The position numbers and the translations under genes were made by a program. Below the pieces are notes generated by a model. The model had not been told where the DNA came from. It was given only the letters and a program-made list of their open reading frames with translations, and did no database searches. 64,000 bases of DNA, taken from Kitasatospora sp. A2-31 (GTDB lineage Bacteria; Actinomycetota; Actinomycetes; Streptomycetales; Streptomycetaceae). Shown here piece by piece: positions 35,441 to 44,900 of this stretch (positions are counted from its first letter, which is position 1; each line of letters begins with the position of its first letter). The DNA lies in NCBI RefSeq assembly GCF_022288725.1, contig NZ_JAKNTA010000005.1, positions 81,213 to 145,212 on the forward strand. Reading direction: 5' to 3'.

Positions 35441-36439
35441 CTACCTCCTGGTCGCGTCCGGGGTCCGTCGGCCGCGCAGCTCGTCGCGCAGCCGGCGCAT
35501 GCCCTCCTCGAAGTCGATCCGCGGGCGGTACCCGAACTCGGAGCGGAGCCGTTCGCTGGAGAACCCCTGCTCGGTGGTCATGAGTTCCACCGCGAGCCTG
35601 GTCAACGGCGGGCTCGACTTCAGGCGGAGCTTGCAGTGGGCGGCCTCGACCGCCCACGCCGCGGCGTACGCGGCACGTCGGGGGATCGGGACGAACCGGG
35701 GCTGCGGCAGGCCCGCGATCTCGGCCAGGCGCTCGAAGTAGGTCTGCCAGCCGACCGGGGAGTCGTCGGTGATGTTGAAGGCCCGGCCCACGCTCCGCTC
35801 GTCCGAAGCGAGGAGCAGGATCGCGTCCACCGCGTTCGACACCTGGGTGAGTCCGGCGGAACGGTTCGCCGGGATCAGCGGGGTGCCCTCGCGCAGCAAC
35901 CTCAGGGCCTCGTCGACGAAGGTCTTCGACCGGGGCCCGTACAGGTTGGCCGGACGGACCACGACGGTGGGCAGGTCGTTGCGCTCGACGAACTGCCACA
36001 GCAGCTCCTCGGCCTCGATCTTGGTGTCGCCGTAGCGGAAGCCGCGCCGGCGCAGCGGCGCGCTCTCGTCGACGACGCGGTCCGGGTGGCCGTACACGTC
36101 CGTCGAGCTGACGTGGACGAAGCGCCCCACCCCGGCGGCGGCGGAGGCCGCCAGCAGGTTCTGCACGGCGGTGACGTTGGCCGCGCGGAACTCGCCCCAG
36201 GTGCCCCAGTCCTTGACCATCGCGGCGCAGTGGAAGACCCGGTCGAAGCCCGCGACGCGGCGCACCAGCGAAGCGCGGTCCAGGAGGTCGGCCTCCACGA
36301 CGCCGACCCCGAGCCGGTCGAGGTGACTGCGGTCGCTGGACCTGCGGACCAGGGCGGTCACCTCCTCGCCGGCGGCGAGGAGGCCCTCGACGAGATGGCT
36401 GCCCAGGAACCCGCTGGCCCCGGTCACCAGGTTTCGCAT
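35441..36439 (-). CDS. NAD(P)-dependent SDR, 3-beta-HSD/epimerase type
   Basis: 332 residues from ATG 36439 (AAGGA upstream). An extended SDR: nucleotide-binding TGASGFLGSH at residue 7, catalytic YGDTK (YxxxK) near residue 140, and LTQVSNAVDAILLL and a 3-beta-HSD-like C-terminus. Enzymes of this branch oxidise or reduce sterol-like or polyketide carbonyls. It is the third minus-strand gene after the P450 and DUF2867 genes, diverging from the PKS. Given the alpha-oxoamine synthase in the cluster, reduction of an alpha-amino ketone to an amino alcohol is an attractive but unproven role; tailoring of another ketone is equally possible. Confidence 0.85.
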   Translation of the reverse strand: MRNLVTGASGFLGSHLVEGLLAAGEEVTALVRRSSDRSHLDRLGVGVVEADLLDRASLVRRVAGFDRVFHCAAMVKDWGTWGEFRAANVTAVQNLLAASAAAGVGRFVHVSSTDVYGHPDRVVDESAPLRRRGFRYGDTKIEAEELLWQFVERNDLPTVVVRPANLYGPRSKTFVDEALRLLREGTPLIPANRSAGLTQVSNAVDAILLLASDERSVGRAFNITDDSPVGWQTYFERLAEIAGLPQPRFVPIPRRAAYAAAWAVEAAHCKLRLKSSPPLTRLAVELMTTEQGFSSERLRSEFGYRPRIDFEEGMRRLRDELRGRRTPDATRR

Positions 36440-36515
36440 GTCTTGTCCTTCGTCGCAAGCACGGGTGGACCCGGCGGCCGCCCGGGACCGCGGGGTGCAC
36501 CCGTTCACGGATACG

Positions 36516-37094
36516 TCAGGAGTGCTTCGCCCAGGTGCCGCCGATCCCGCGGATGAGGGAGGGGACCACCAGCGTGCGGCGGAAGGGAGTGATCCCGGTC
36601 ATGTAGGCCTTGCCGAGCAGGCCGTTGGGCTTGACGAGCGCGGCCATCTCGCCGCGGTAGCCGCCCGTCCCGCTGGGGACCCAGCCGATGTGCATCAGCA
36701 GGTGGCAGGTCCGGTTGGCCATCTCGGCCACGTACTCGGTGTCGGTCTGGTAGACGGAACGGAGCGGTACCAGGGCGAAGTCCGGTCCACGCGGCGCCTC
36801 CAGGAGGTCGGCCGGCAACCGGTCGCGCACGGACGCCACCCGCCTGCCGACGCCGTCCTCCGCCTTGTCCAGACGGAGCAGCGCGCCGAGCCTCCAGCGG
36901 ACCGCGAACAGGACGCGCATCACGGTCGCGGACATCTCGGAGTCGTCGTTCGAGGTGAACTGCTCCACCAGGCGCGGCAGATCGTCCGGCCCGCCCGGCG
37001 TCGGCAGGGCCCACACGTCCTCCAGGACGAAGTCCTCGGTGAACTCGTGGATCCGCCAGGGCCGGGCGGTGTACAGCTCGTTCGGAACCCTCAT
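36516..37094 (-). CDS. DUF2867-family protein
   Basis: 192 residues from ATG 37094, overlapping the P450 stop by four bases (ATGA), so it is translationally coupled. The sequence fits DUF2867, a family with an SRPBCC-like fold often found fused to or next to SDR enzymes: FVLEDVWALPTPG, VPLRSVYQTDTEYVAEMANR and MHIGWVPSG. A ligand-binding or cyclase-like role is imaginable, but no activity is established. It is the middle gene of the tailoring operon. Confidence 0.75.
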   Translation of the reverse strand: MRVPNELYTARPWRIHEFTEDFVLEDVWALPTPGGPDDLPRLVEQFTSNDDSEMSATVMRVLFAVRWRLGALLRLDKAEDGVGRRVASVRDRLPADLLEAPRGPDFALVPLRSVYQTDTEYVAEMANRTCHLLMHIGWVPSGTGGYRGEMAALVKPNGLLGKAYMTGITPFRRTLVVPSLIRGIGGTWAKHS

Positions 37095-38509
37095 GCAGTG
37101 AGAGCCTTCCCCTTGCGTGCTCGGAGCGCCATACGAGCACCGTACTCGGGCATGGTGGTGATCCCGCGGTGGTGCACGCGCTCGGGCGTCATGTCGGGGC
37201 GGTCCAGATCGAAGTGGGAGAGGATCACGCGCAGCACGCTCTTCATCTCGTCGATCGCGATCTTGTCGCCGAGGCAACGGGTGATGCCACCGCCGAAGGG
37301 GATCCAGGCGCTGGTGTCCAGCTTGACGTCGAGGTAGCGCTCGGGGCGGAAGGCCTTGGGTTCCTGGAAGTTGTGCGGATCGGTGCTGACCAGGTGGGAA
37401 CTCGCCCACACGATGTCGCCGGGCTCGTAGTAGACGCCGCCGATCTGGATCGGCTTCATCACCTCGCGGGGCATGATCAGCGGCAGCGGCGGCCGGATGC
37501 GGAGCACCTCGTAGCAGACCGCCTCGAGGTAGGCGTCGGTCTCGCCGGCGTCGATCTCCTCCCGCAGGCGGGCCAGCTCGACGGGGAACCGGCTCAGGTA
37601 CTCCAGTGCCCAGGCGAGGGACGACACGGTGGTCTCCGTGCCGGCGAGGAACAACGTCATGATCTCGTCGCGGAGTTCGACGTCGGTGAGCTTGCGGCCG
37701 TCGACCTCCATGCTGAGCATCGTCGACAGCAGGTCGTCACCGAGCTCGCCGATCTCGCGGCGCTCGGCGAAGGCTTCGAAGAGCAGCTCGTCTGCGCGGG
37801 CGCGGTGCTTCAGGAACGGGGCCAGGCCGGTGCCGGGGATCGACTTGATCAGCCAGTTCGAGAAGCCCGACATCTGCTCCAGGGGGATGGCCGCCGTCAT
37901 GTACTTGTTCAGGTCGACGACACCCATGATCTCCTCGAACAGCTCGCTCCAGCACGAGGGGGTGACCTTGCCGAAGACGACCTCACGGATCACCTCGACG
38001 GTGAACCGGTGGATCACCGGGCGCAGCGACATCACCTTGTTCTGGGGCCAGTTGGGGATGTCGCGCTCCGCCATCTCGTCGATCGCGGCCCGGATCCGCT
38101 GGAACGCCGTGCCCTTGAAGCTGGGCATCAGCTCCTTGCGCCGGGCCTTGTGCTCGTCCTCCTCGAGGAAGGCGAGGCCGGTCCGGCCGAAGAACTTGTG
38201 GTTGACGTCGTTGCCGTTGCTGGTGTGCAGGACGTCGGGGGGCGCCAGGAACATCTCCTTGATGTCCCCCGGGTCGGAGATCACGTACATGTCGGGACCG
38301 GGCCGGAGCTGGAGCTTGAACCGGTGGCCGAGCTTGTCCCGGACCTTCTCGAGCCAGTCCGTCTGGTACTTCGTGAAGAGGTACGTCTGGAGGGCTCCGG
38401 GCGCCTTGGGCGCCGGGAGGTCGGCAGCCCGGATGGTGACCGGGGGGCGCCGGGCGGAGTGGTCGACCGGGCAGCGGGCGGCGTCGGGGGCCGATTCGGT
38501 AGTGCTCAT
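37091..38509 (-). CDS. Cytochrome P450
   Basis: 472 residues from ATG 38509 (AGGGACGG upstream). All P450 signatures are intact: I-helix AGTETT, K-helix ExxR (EVLR), PERF-like FRPERY and the heme loop FGGGITRCLG with Cys412 as the thiolate ligand. The N-terminus has no membrane anchor, so it is soluble and needs separate ferredoxin partners. Its length and FGGGxxRCxG loop are closer to CYP110-like/bacterial fatty-chain hydroxylases than to the short streptomycete CYP105/107 type, which would suit a long alkyl polyketide. No ferredoxin gene is adjacent. First gene of the tailoring operon. Confidence 0.92.
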   Translation of the reverse strand: MSTTESAPDAARCPVDHSARRPPVTIRAADLPAPKAPGALQTYLFTKYQTDWLEKVRDKLGHRFKLQLRPGPDMYVISDPGDIKEMFLAPPDVLHTSNGNDVNHKFFGRTGLAFLEEDEHKARRKELMPSFKGTAFQRIRAAIDEMAERDIPNWPQNKVMSLRPVIHRFTVEVIREVVFGKVTPSCWSELFEEIMGVVDLNKYMTAAIPLEQMSGFSNWLIKSIPGTGLAPFLKHRARADELLFEAFAERREIGELGDDLLSTMLSMEVDGRKLTDVELRDEIMTLFLAGTETTVSSLAWALEYLSRFPVELARLREEIDAGETDAYLEAVCYEVLRIRPPLPLIMPREVMKPIQIGGVYYEPGDIVWASSHLVSTDPHNFQEPKAFRPERYLDVKLDTSAWIPFGGGITRCLGDKIAIDEMKSVLRVILSHFDLDRPDMTPERVHHRGITTMPEYGARMALRARKGKALTA

Positions 38510-38798
38510 GTCCGTCCCTGGGTGTCTCGGATCACTGCTGAGCGGGCGTCGGACGGGGCCACGGGGATGGTCCTGGCTTCGACCATTCCTGTGCCGCGAG
38601 CGGAAACGGTCCGACACCATGTAGAGCCCGCGCCCACGGCCGTGGATACAGCTCGCCGGAAGGCAGTTCGCCCCGCCCGCGGATGAGACTTCCTCGGGGT
38701 CGGCTCGTGCATCTATAGTCGTCGCGCACGGCGGTCCGGCAGGGTCGGCAGCTCCCGCGGTCGGGGAACGGGCCGCGCCCGCAAGGAGCGTGGAACCT

Positions 38799-39026
38799 TC
38801 AGAGGGGCTGCTGCGTCATGTTGAGCGGGACTCCTTCGGCGTGCTGGGGGAGCCGGGGCTGAGGTCCTCCGAGGGACAGGGCCGGGCGTCCCTGGGCGCC
38901 GAAGCACTGGAAGAGCGCCTTGGCGTTCTCGGTCACCCTCTCCGGGCAGCGCCCGACGGCATCCGAGAGCCTGCGGAGCACCGCTGCGTCCGGGGCCGCG
39001 TCCGTGTGGTCGTCGCTCGCATTCAC
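38799..39026 (-). CDS. Small 75-residue protein upstream of the P450 operon
   Basis: GTG 39026 is preceded by GGAGAG at six bases, a clear ribosome site. The product begins MNASDDHTDAAPDAAVLRRL, has an amphipathic helix (residues 15-40) with two cysteines (GRCPERV and FQCFGAQ), and ends in a Pro/Gln-rich tail (NMTQQPL). No family is recognised. It lies 289 bases before the P450 start on the same strand. It could be a small accessory, carrier-like or regulatory protein; it could also be spurious. Confidence 0.45.
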   Translation of the reverse strand: MNASDDHTDAAPDAAVLRRLSDAVGRCPERVTENAKALFQCFGAQGRPALSLGGPQPRLPQHAEGVPLNMTQQPL

Positions 39027-39620
39027 TGGTCTCTCCGCTGGGTCGTCAGGGGTACGCGCAGGTGGGTGACCCTCGACACCGCGTTCGTCGGGGGGGCGCG
39101 GGTCCGGTGTCCGGGCAGGCGCGGGACGGGGGGCCGTACGGGCGGCGTGGGGACTCCGCGGTGAGCGGTCCGTACCCTTCGGCCGGCCGGCCAAACCGGT
39201 CGGGGTTCTCGCCCCGGCGTGGTTCGCAGCCCTGACGGCCGCACGGATCCGGCGACCGCACCGGTGGGGCGGCGCCCCGCCCGCACCGCCCGCCGGGCAA
39301 CGGAGCTCCACCCCGGGCCGCCCGCGGGCGCATCGACAACATGCCCCCGATTAGCGGGAGTTGTCGTCCGTTCGGCGCGTCGTGCGCGTTCCGCCACCGC
39401 TCGCCCGGCGGCATCGTATACCGGCCCCGCGGTCGGCGGTCGATGCTCCGGTTTCTCGAACCCAGGTGTATCCAGCCGCTCCTCCGGCGGCTCTGTGCTG
39501 GTGAGGCGTGAGGCCGAGGCGGCCCGCACAGTGCCGGGCAGCCGCCGACGGAGGGTCGAGGTCCCGAATGACGTACGTTCCGCGTGAGTGCTCCTCGCGC
39601 CGCGAGCAGAGGGGTGTCAG
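39027..39620. other. Divergent regulatory region of the PKS cluster
   Basis: 594 bases without a supportable gene between the small gene (leftward) and the MMPL transporter (rightward). With 38510-38798 it separates the tailoring operon from the transporter/PKS side and should contain their promoters. I could not assign -35/-10 boxes or operators. Confidence 0.5.
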
Positions 39621-41846
39621 TTGCTGAACCGAATCGCCGACCTCACGATCAACAGGCCCAAACGGGTACTCCTGATCACGCTCCTCGCGGCACTCGCCTT
39701 CGCGGCCCTCGGTGCCGGACTCACGTCGCGCGTCACCCTCGGGGGGTTCGCGAGCCCCGGAACCGAATCCGCGCGCGCCGCCAAGGCGCTGGAGGACCGG
39801 TTCGAGCAGGGGCCGCCCAACCTCGTCATCCTGGTGCAGGACGGGCGCGGGGTGGACGCCCCGGAGGTCGCCGCGGCCGGCACCCGACTCACCGAGAAGG
39901 TCGCCGCCGAGCCGGGCGTCAGCGACGTCGTCTCCTACTGGACGACGAAGTCGTCCGCGATGCGCGGCAAGGACCAGAAGCAGGCCCTGCTCCTGGGCCG
40001 CATCGTCGGTGACTTCGACACGATGCAGGAACGCGTGAAGGAGCTGCGGAAGACCTACTCCGGAACGGTCGACGGCCTCGACGTCAAACTCGGCGGCAGC
40101 GGCCTCATGTGGGTGGAGAACCTCGAAGCGGCGGCCGACGACTCGCTGAAGGCCGAGGCCTTCTTCATCCCCGTCGTGCTCGTCCTGCTGGTCCTGATCT
40201 TCGGCAGCCTCCGCGCCGCGTTCCTCCCCCTGGCCATCGCGATCACCACGACGTTCGTGGTGATGGGCCTGCTGTTCGCCATCACGTTCGTCCTGGAGAT
40301 CGCGGACATGGTGACGATGATCACCACGTTCCTCGGCCTGGGGCTGGCCGTCGACTACAGCCTGCTCTTCATCACCCGCTACCGGGAAGAGCTCGCCGAG
40401 GGCAAGTCCGTACCGGACGCCGTCCGCACGACGATGCGCACCGTCGGACGGACCGTGCTCTTCTCCGCGACCACCCTGGCCGTGGCCCTCGGCTCCACGA
40501 TGGCGCTGCCGTTCACCATGTTCCACTCCCTGGCCCTCGGCTCCGTCCTCACCGGCCTCACGGCCGCCGCCACCACCCTGACCATCGTGCCCGCCATGCT
40601 GGTCTGGATGGGACCGGACCGCGTCGCGGGGCGCCGGGGCCGCAAGCGCACGGCCGCCCGGGCCGACAGCGAGGGCTTCTGGCACCGGCTCGCCATGTTC
40701 GTGATGCGCCGCCCGGTGCCGCTCCTCCTGGCCGTGCTGGCCTTCATGATGTTCCTCGCCCTGCCGGCGAAGGACATGAAGGCGCGGCTGCCCGACGAGC
40801 AGATCCTGCCGCCCACGGCGGTGTCGGCACAGGTCGCCACCGCCATCCGCGACAAGTTCGACAACCGTGAGCAGGACACCCTGCAGGTGGTGGCCCTGAA
40901 CGTCGGCGACCCCACCACCCGCACCGCCGACATCGACCGGTACGCCAGGCAGCTCTCCCAGAACCGGGCGGTCGCCAGGGTCGACGCCCTCACCGGCGGC
41001 TACAGCAACGGCCAGAAGGTCCTGGAGTCCGACCCCGCCTCGGCGCGGTTCGCCAACGCCTCCGACACGTACCTGTCCCTCGTGCTCAACGTCGACCCGT
41101 ACGGCGACGACGGCGCCGAACTCGTCCGCACCGTACGCGACGACCCGGCCCCCTTCGCGGTCGTCGTCGGCGGCGCGCCGGCCGACTCCGTGGACACCTT
41201 CGACGTCCTGGGCGACCGGCTGCCGATCGCCATCGCCATCCTCGCCGTCGGCAGCTTCGTCCTGCTGTTCCTGCTGACCGGCAGCGTCCTGCTGCCCCTC
41301 AAGGCGATCCTGCTGAGCGCCCTGAGCCTGTCGGCGACCTTCGGCGCGCTGGTGTACATCCTCCAGGAGGGGCACCTCCAGTGGCTCGTCGGCGACTTCG
41401 TCGTCACCGGGGCGCTCACCTGGCTCGTTCCCATCACCGTCGTCGCGATCGCCTTCGCGCTGTCACTGGACTACGCGGTCTTCATCCTGTCCCGCATCAC
41501 GGAGGAGTACCGCAGGACCGGCCGCAACGACGAGGCGGTCGCCTTCGGCCTCGAACGCACCGGCCGGGTCGTCACGTACGCGGCCCTGCTGCTCGCCATG
41601 GCGTTCGCCGGCCTCACCTTCTCGAGCGTCAGCTACGTCAAGGGACTCGGCATCGGCATGCCCCTGGCCGTCCTGCTCGACGCGACGCTGGTCCGCGGTG
41701 TGCTCGTGCCCGCCTTCATGCAGCTGCTGGGCAACGCGAACTGGTGGGCGCCCGGACCGCTCAGGCGGTTCCACGACCGGTTCGGCATCAGCGAATCGGA
41801 CCCCGACGAGGAGAAGACGCCGGTCATGGCCGGCACACACAGCTGA
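39621..41846 (+). CDS. MMPL/RND-family membrane transporter
   Basis: 741 residues from TTG 39621, with AGAGGGG upstream; this start gives the family N-terminus MLNRIADLTINRPKRVLLI. Two homologous halves each have an N-terminal helix, a large extracytoplasmic domain and a cluster of five to six helices, about 12 helices in all. The MMPL signature LGLAVDYSLLFITRYREE sits near residue 240, and the second half has ALSLDYAVFILSRITEE. Streptomycete MMPL proteins export lipids or lipid-like natural products using the proton gradient. It precedes PKS A by 77 bases on the same strand, so it is likely the product exporter. Confidence 0.9.
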   Translation: MLNRIADLTINRPKRVLLITLLAALAFAALGAGLTSRVTLGGFASPGTESARAAKALEDRFEQGPPNLVILVQDGRGVDAPEVAAAGTRLTEKVAAEPGVSDVVSYWTTKSSAMRGKDQKQALLLGRIVGDFDTMQERVKELRKTYSGTVDGLDVKLGGSGLMWVENLEAAADDSLKAEAFFIPVVLVLLVLIFGSLRAAFLPLAIAITTTFVVMGLLFAITFVLEIADMVTMITTFLGLGLAVDYSLLFITRYREELAEGKSVPDAVRTTMRTVGRTVLFSATTLAVALGSTMALPFTMFHSLALGSVLTGLTAAATTLTIVPAMLVWMGPDRVAGRRGRKRTAARADSEGFWHRLAMFVMRRPVPLLLAVLAFMMFLALPAKDMKARLPDEQILPPTAVSAQVATAIRDKFDNREQDTLQVVALNVGDPTTRTADIDRYARQLSQNRAVARVDALTGGYSNGQKVLESDPASARFANASDTYLSLVLNVDPYGDDGAELVRTVRDDPAPFAVVVGGAPADSVDTFDVLGDRLPIAIAILAVGSFVLLFLLTGSVLLPLKAILLSALSLSATFGALVYILQEGHLQWLVGDFVVTGALTWLVPITVVAIAFALSLDYAVFILSRITEEYRRTGRNDEAVAFGLERTGRVVTYAALLLAMAFAGLTFSSVSYVKGLGIGMPLAVLLDATLVRGVLVPAFMQLLGNANWWAPGPLRRFHDRFGISESDPDEEKTPVMAGTHS

Positions 41847-41923
41847 GGCGTTCCGTCCGCCCCTCCGGGGTGACGATCGAATTTTCGCCCCCCGGGGGCG
41901 CAGACTTGGAGGTGCCCAGAACC

Positions 41924-44900
41924 ATGCCCATTGATGAGAACGAACTCGTCGAGGCGCTCCGGCAATCGCTCAAGGAGAACGACCGGCTGCGCCAGGACAA
42001 GAACCGCATCCTGGACCAGCTGAGCGAACCGCTGGCGATCGTGGGAATGGGCTGTCGCTACCCCGGCGGAGTCACCTCACCGGAAGAGCTGTGGGACCTC
42101 GTGGCCTCCGGCCGCGACGCCGTCTCCGCGATTCCGGCCGACCGCGGCTGGGACCTGGACGGGCTCTACGACCCGGACCCGGACGAGCCCGGGAAGTTCT
42201 ACAACCAGGGCGGCGGCTTCCTGGACGCGGTGGGCGACTTCGACGCCGACTTCTTCGGCGTCAGCCCCCGCGAGGCGATGGCGATGGACCCGCAGCAGCG
42301 ACTGCTGCTCCCGGTGGCCTGGGAGGCCCTGGAGAACGCGGGCATCGACCCGACCTCGCTCGCCGGTGGCGACATCGGGGTCTTCTGCGGTGTGACGAGC
42401 TCCGACTACGGCAACGGGCCCGCGCCCGAGCTGGAGGGCTACCGCCTCACCGGCAAGTCGTCGAGTGTGGCGTCCGGCCGGATCTCCTACGCCCTCGGGC
42501 TGGAAGGCCCGTCCGTGTCGGTGGACACGGCGTGCTCGTCGTCGGCGGTGGCGCTGCACCTGGCGGCGCAGTCGCTGCGCTCTGGCGAGTGCTCGATGGC
42601 CCTGGTCGGCGGCGCCACCGTGCTGTCCGGGCCGTTCCTGTTCGTGGAGTTCAGCCGGCAGCGTGGTCTGGCGGTGGACGGGCGCTGCAAGTCCTACGCG
42701 GGCGCCGCCGACGGCACCGGCTTCGCGGAGGGCGTCGGCCTCGTCGTCGTGGAGCGGCTGTCGGACGCGCGACGCAAGGGCCACAACGTGCTGGCCGTGA
42801 TCCGCGGCACGGCTGTGAACCAGGACGGTGCGAGCAACGGCCTGACCGCCCCGAACGGTCCCTCGCAGGAGCGGGTCATCCGCGCTGCCCTGGCCAACGC
42901 GGGCCTGAGCGCGGCGGACGTCGACGCGGTCGAGGGCCACGGCACCGGCACGACGCTGGGGGATCCGATCGAGGCCCGGGCGCTGCTGGCGACCTACGGC
43001 CGGGAGCGCGCCGGCGACCCGCTGTGGCTGGGCTCGATCAAGTCCAACATCGGCCACACCTCGGCCGCCGCCGGTGTGGCCGGCGTGATCAAGATGGTGA
43101 TGGCGATGCGGCACGGCGTTCTGCCGCGGACGCTGCACGTGGACGAGCCGTCGCCGCACGTGGACTGGGCTTCGGGCGCGGTGGAGCTGTTGACGGAGGC
43201 GCGTGAGTGGCCTGCGTCGGAGGGGCGTCCGCGGCGTGCTGCGGTGTCGTCGTTCGGGATCAGTGGGACGAATGCGCACGTGATTCTGGAGGAGGCCCCG
43301 GCGGCCGAGCTATCCGAGCCGGCCGAGCCGGCGGAGCCGGGCGAGGCGCCGGTCCGGGGTGCGGGACTTCCGGTCGTGCCGGTGGTGGTGTCGGCGAAGT
43401 CCGGTGCGGCGTTGCGTGAGCAGGCGGACCGGCTGCGGGCGCACCTCCTGGCGGAGCCGGGACTGTCGCTCGCCGATGTCGGGTTCTCGTCGGTGGTCTC
43501 CCGGGCGCAGTTGGATTCCCGGGGTGTGGTGGTTGCTTCCGGTCGGGATGAACTCCTCGCTGGTCTGGCCGGGTTGGCTGCTGGTGACCTCGTGGCGAAC
43601 GTGGTCGAGGGCCGTGCGGTGGCGGGTCGGACGGCGGTGTTGTTCACGGGTCAGGGTTCGCAGCGTGCGCGGATGGGTGTGGAGCTGGCGGGGGCGTTCC
43701 CCGTGTTCGCTGCCGCGTTGGAGCGGGTGTGTGCGGAGCTGGATCCGCTGCTGGGTCGTTCGGTGTGGGCGTTGTTGAGCGCGCCGGAGGGTTCGGCGCA
43801 GGCGGCTGAGCTGGATGCGACGGAGTTCACGCAGGCGGCGTTGTTCGCGGTCGAGGTGGCGCTGTTCCGTCTGGTGGAGTCCCTGGGCATCCGTGTGGAT
43901 CATGTGATGGGTCACTCGGTCGGTGAGATCGTGGCCGCGCATGTGGCGGGGGTGCTGTCGCTGGCGGACGCGTGCGCCTTGGTCGTGGCGCGGGGCCGGT
44001 TGATGGGGGCGCTGCCGGCGGGCGGTGCGATGGTCGCGGTGCAGGCGGGCGAGGAGGAGGTCGCGGCGTCGCTGGTCGGGTTCGAGGGCCGGCTGGAGAT
44101 CGCGGCCGTCAACGGCCCGCGGGCGGTGGTGGTGTCCGGTGATGCCGACGCCGTCGAGGAGTGGCTTCCGGGGTGGGAGGGGCGTAAGACCTCTCGTCTG
44201 CGGGTGAGCCATGCCTTCCACTCGCCGCGTATGGAGCCGATGCTCGCGGAGTTCGAGCAGGTCGCCCGTGGGCTGTCGTATGCGGCGCCGCGGATCGCGG
44301 TGGTGTCGAACGTGACGGGTGGTCTGGTCTCGGAGGAGTTGGCTGATCCTGGGTATTGGGTGCGGCATGTGCGGCGGGCGGTGCGGTTCGCGGACGGTGT
44401 GCGGACGTTGCACGAGGCGGGGGTGCGCCGGTTCCTGGAGTTGGGGCCGGATGGTGTGCTGACCGCGATGGCCCGCCAGAGTCTGGACGAGTTGGGGGTG
44501 CAGGACGCCGTGCTGGTTCCGGCGCTGCGGGCCAGGCATGCCGAGGTGGAGACCTTCGTCCGGTTCCTGGGGCAGGCGCATGTGGCGGGTGTGGAGGTGG
44601 ACTGGTCCGCGTTCTACAGGGAGACGGGTGCGGTCCGGGTCAAGCTGCCGACGTACGCGTTCCAGAACGAGCGGTACTGGCAGGCACCCGGTGCCGAGAC
44701 CGGTGACGCCGTCGCGTTCGGACTGAACCCGCTGGAGCACCCGATCCTGCTCGGCGCGGTCCGGGTCGGCACCCGGGACGAGTGGGTGTTCACCGGGCGC
44801 CTGTCCACCGACACCCAGCCCTGGACGCGCGACCACGTCGTGCTCGGCGTCACCATCGTCCCCGGCACGGGCCTGGTCGACATGGCACTGACCGTCGGTG

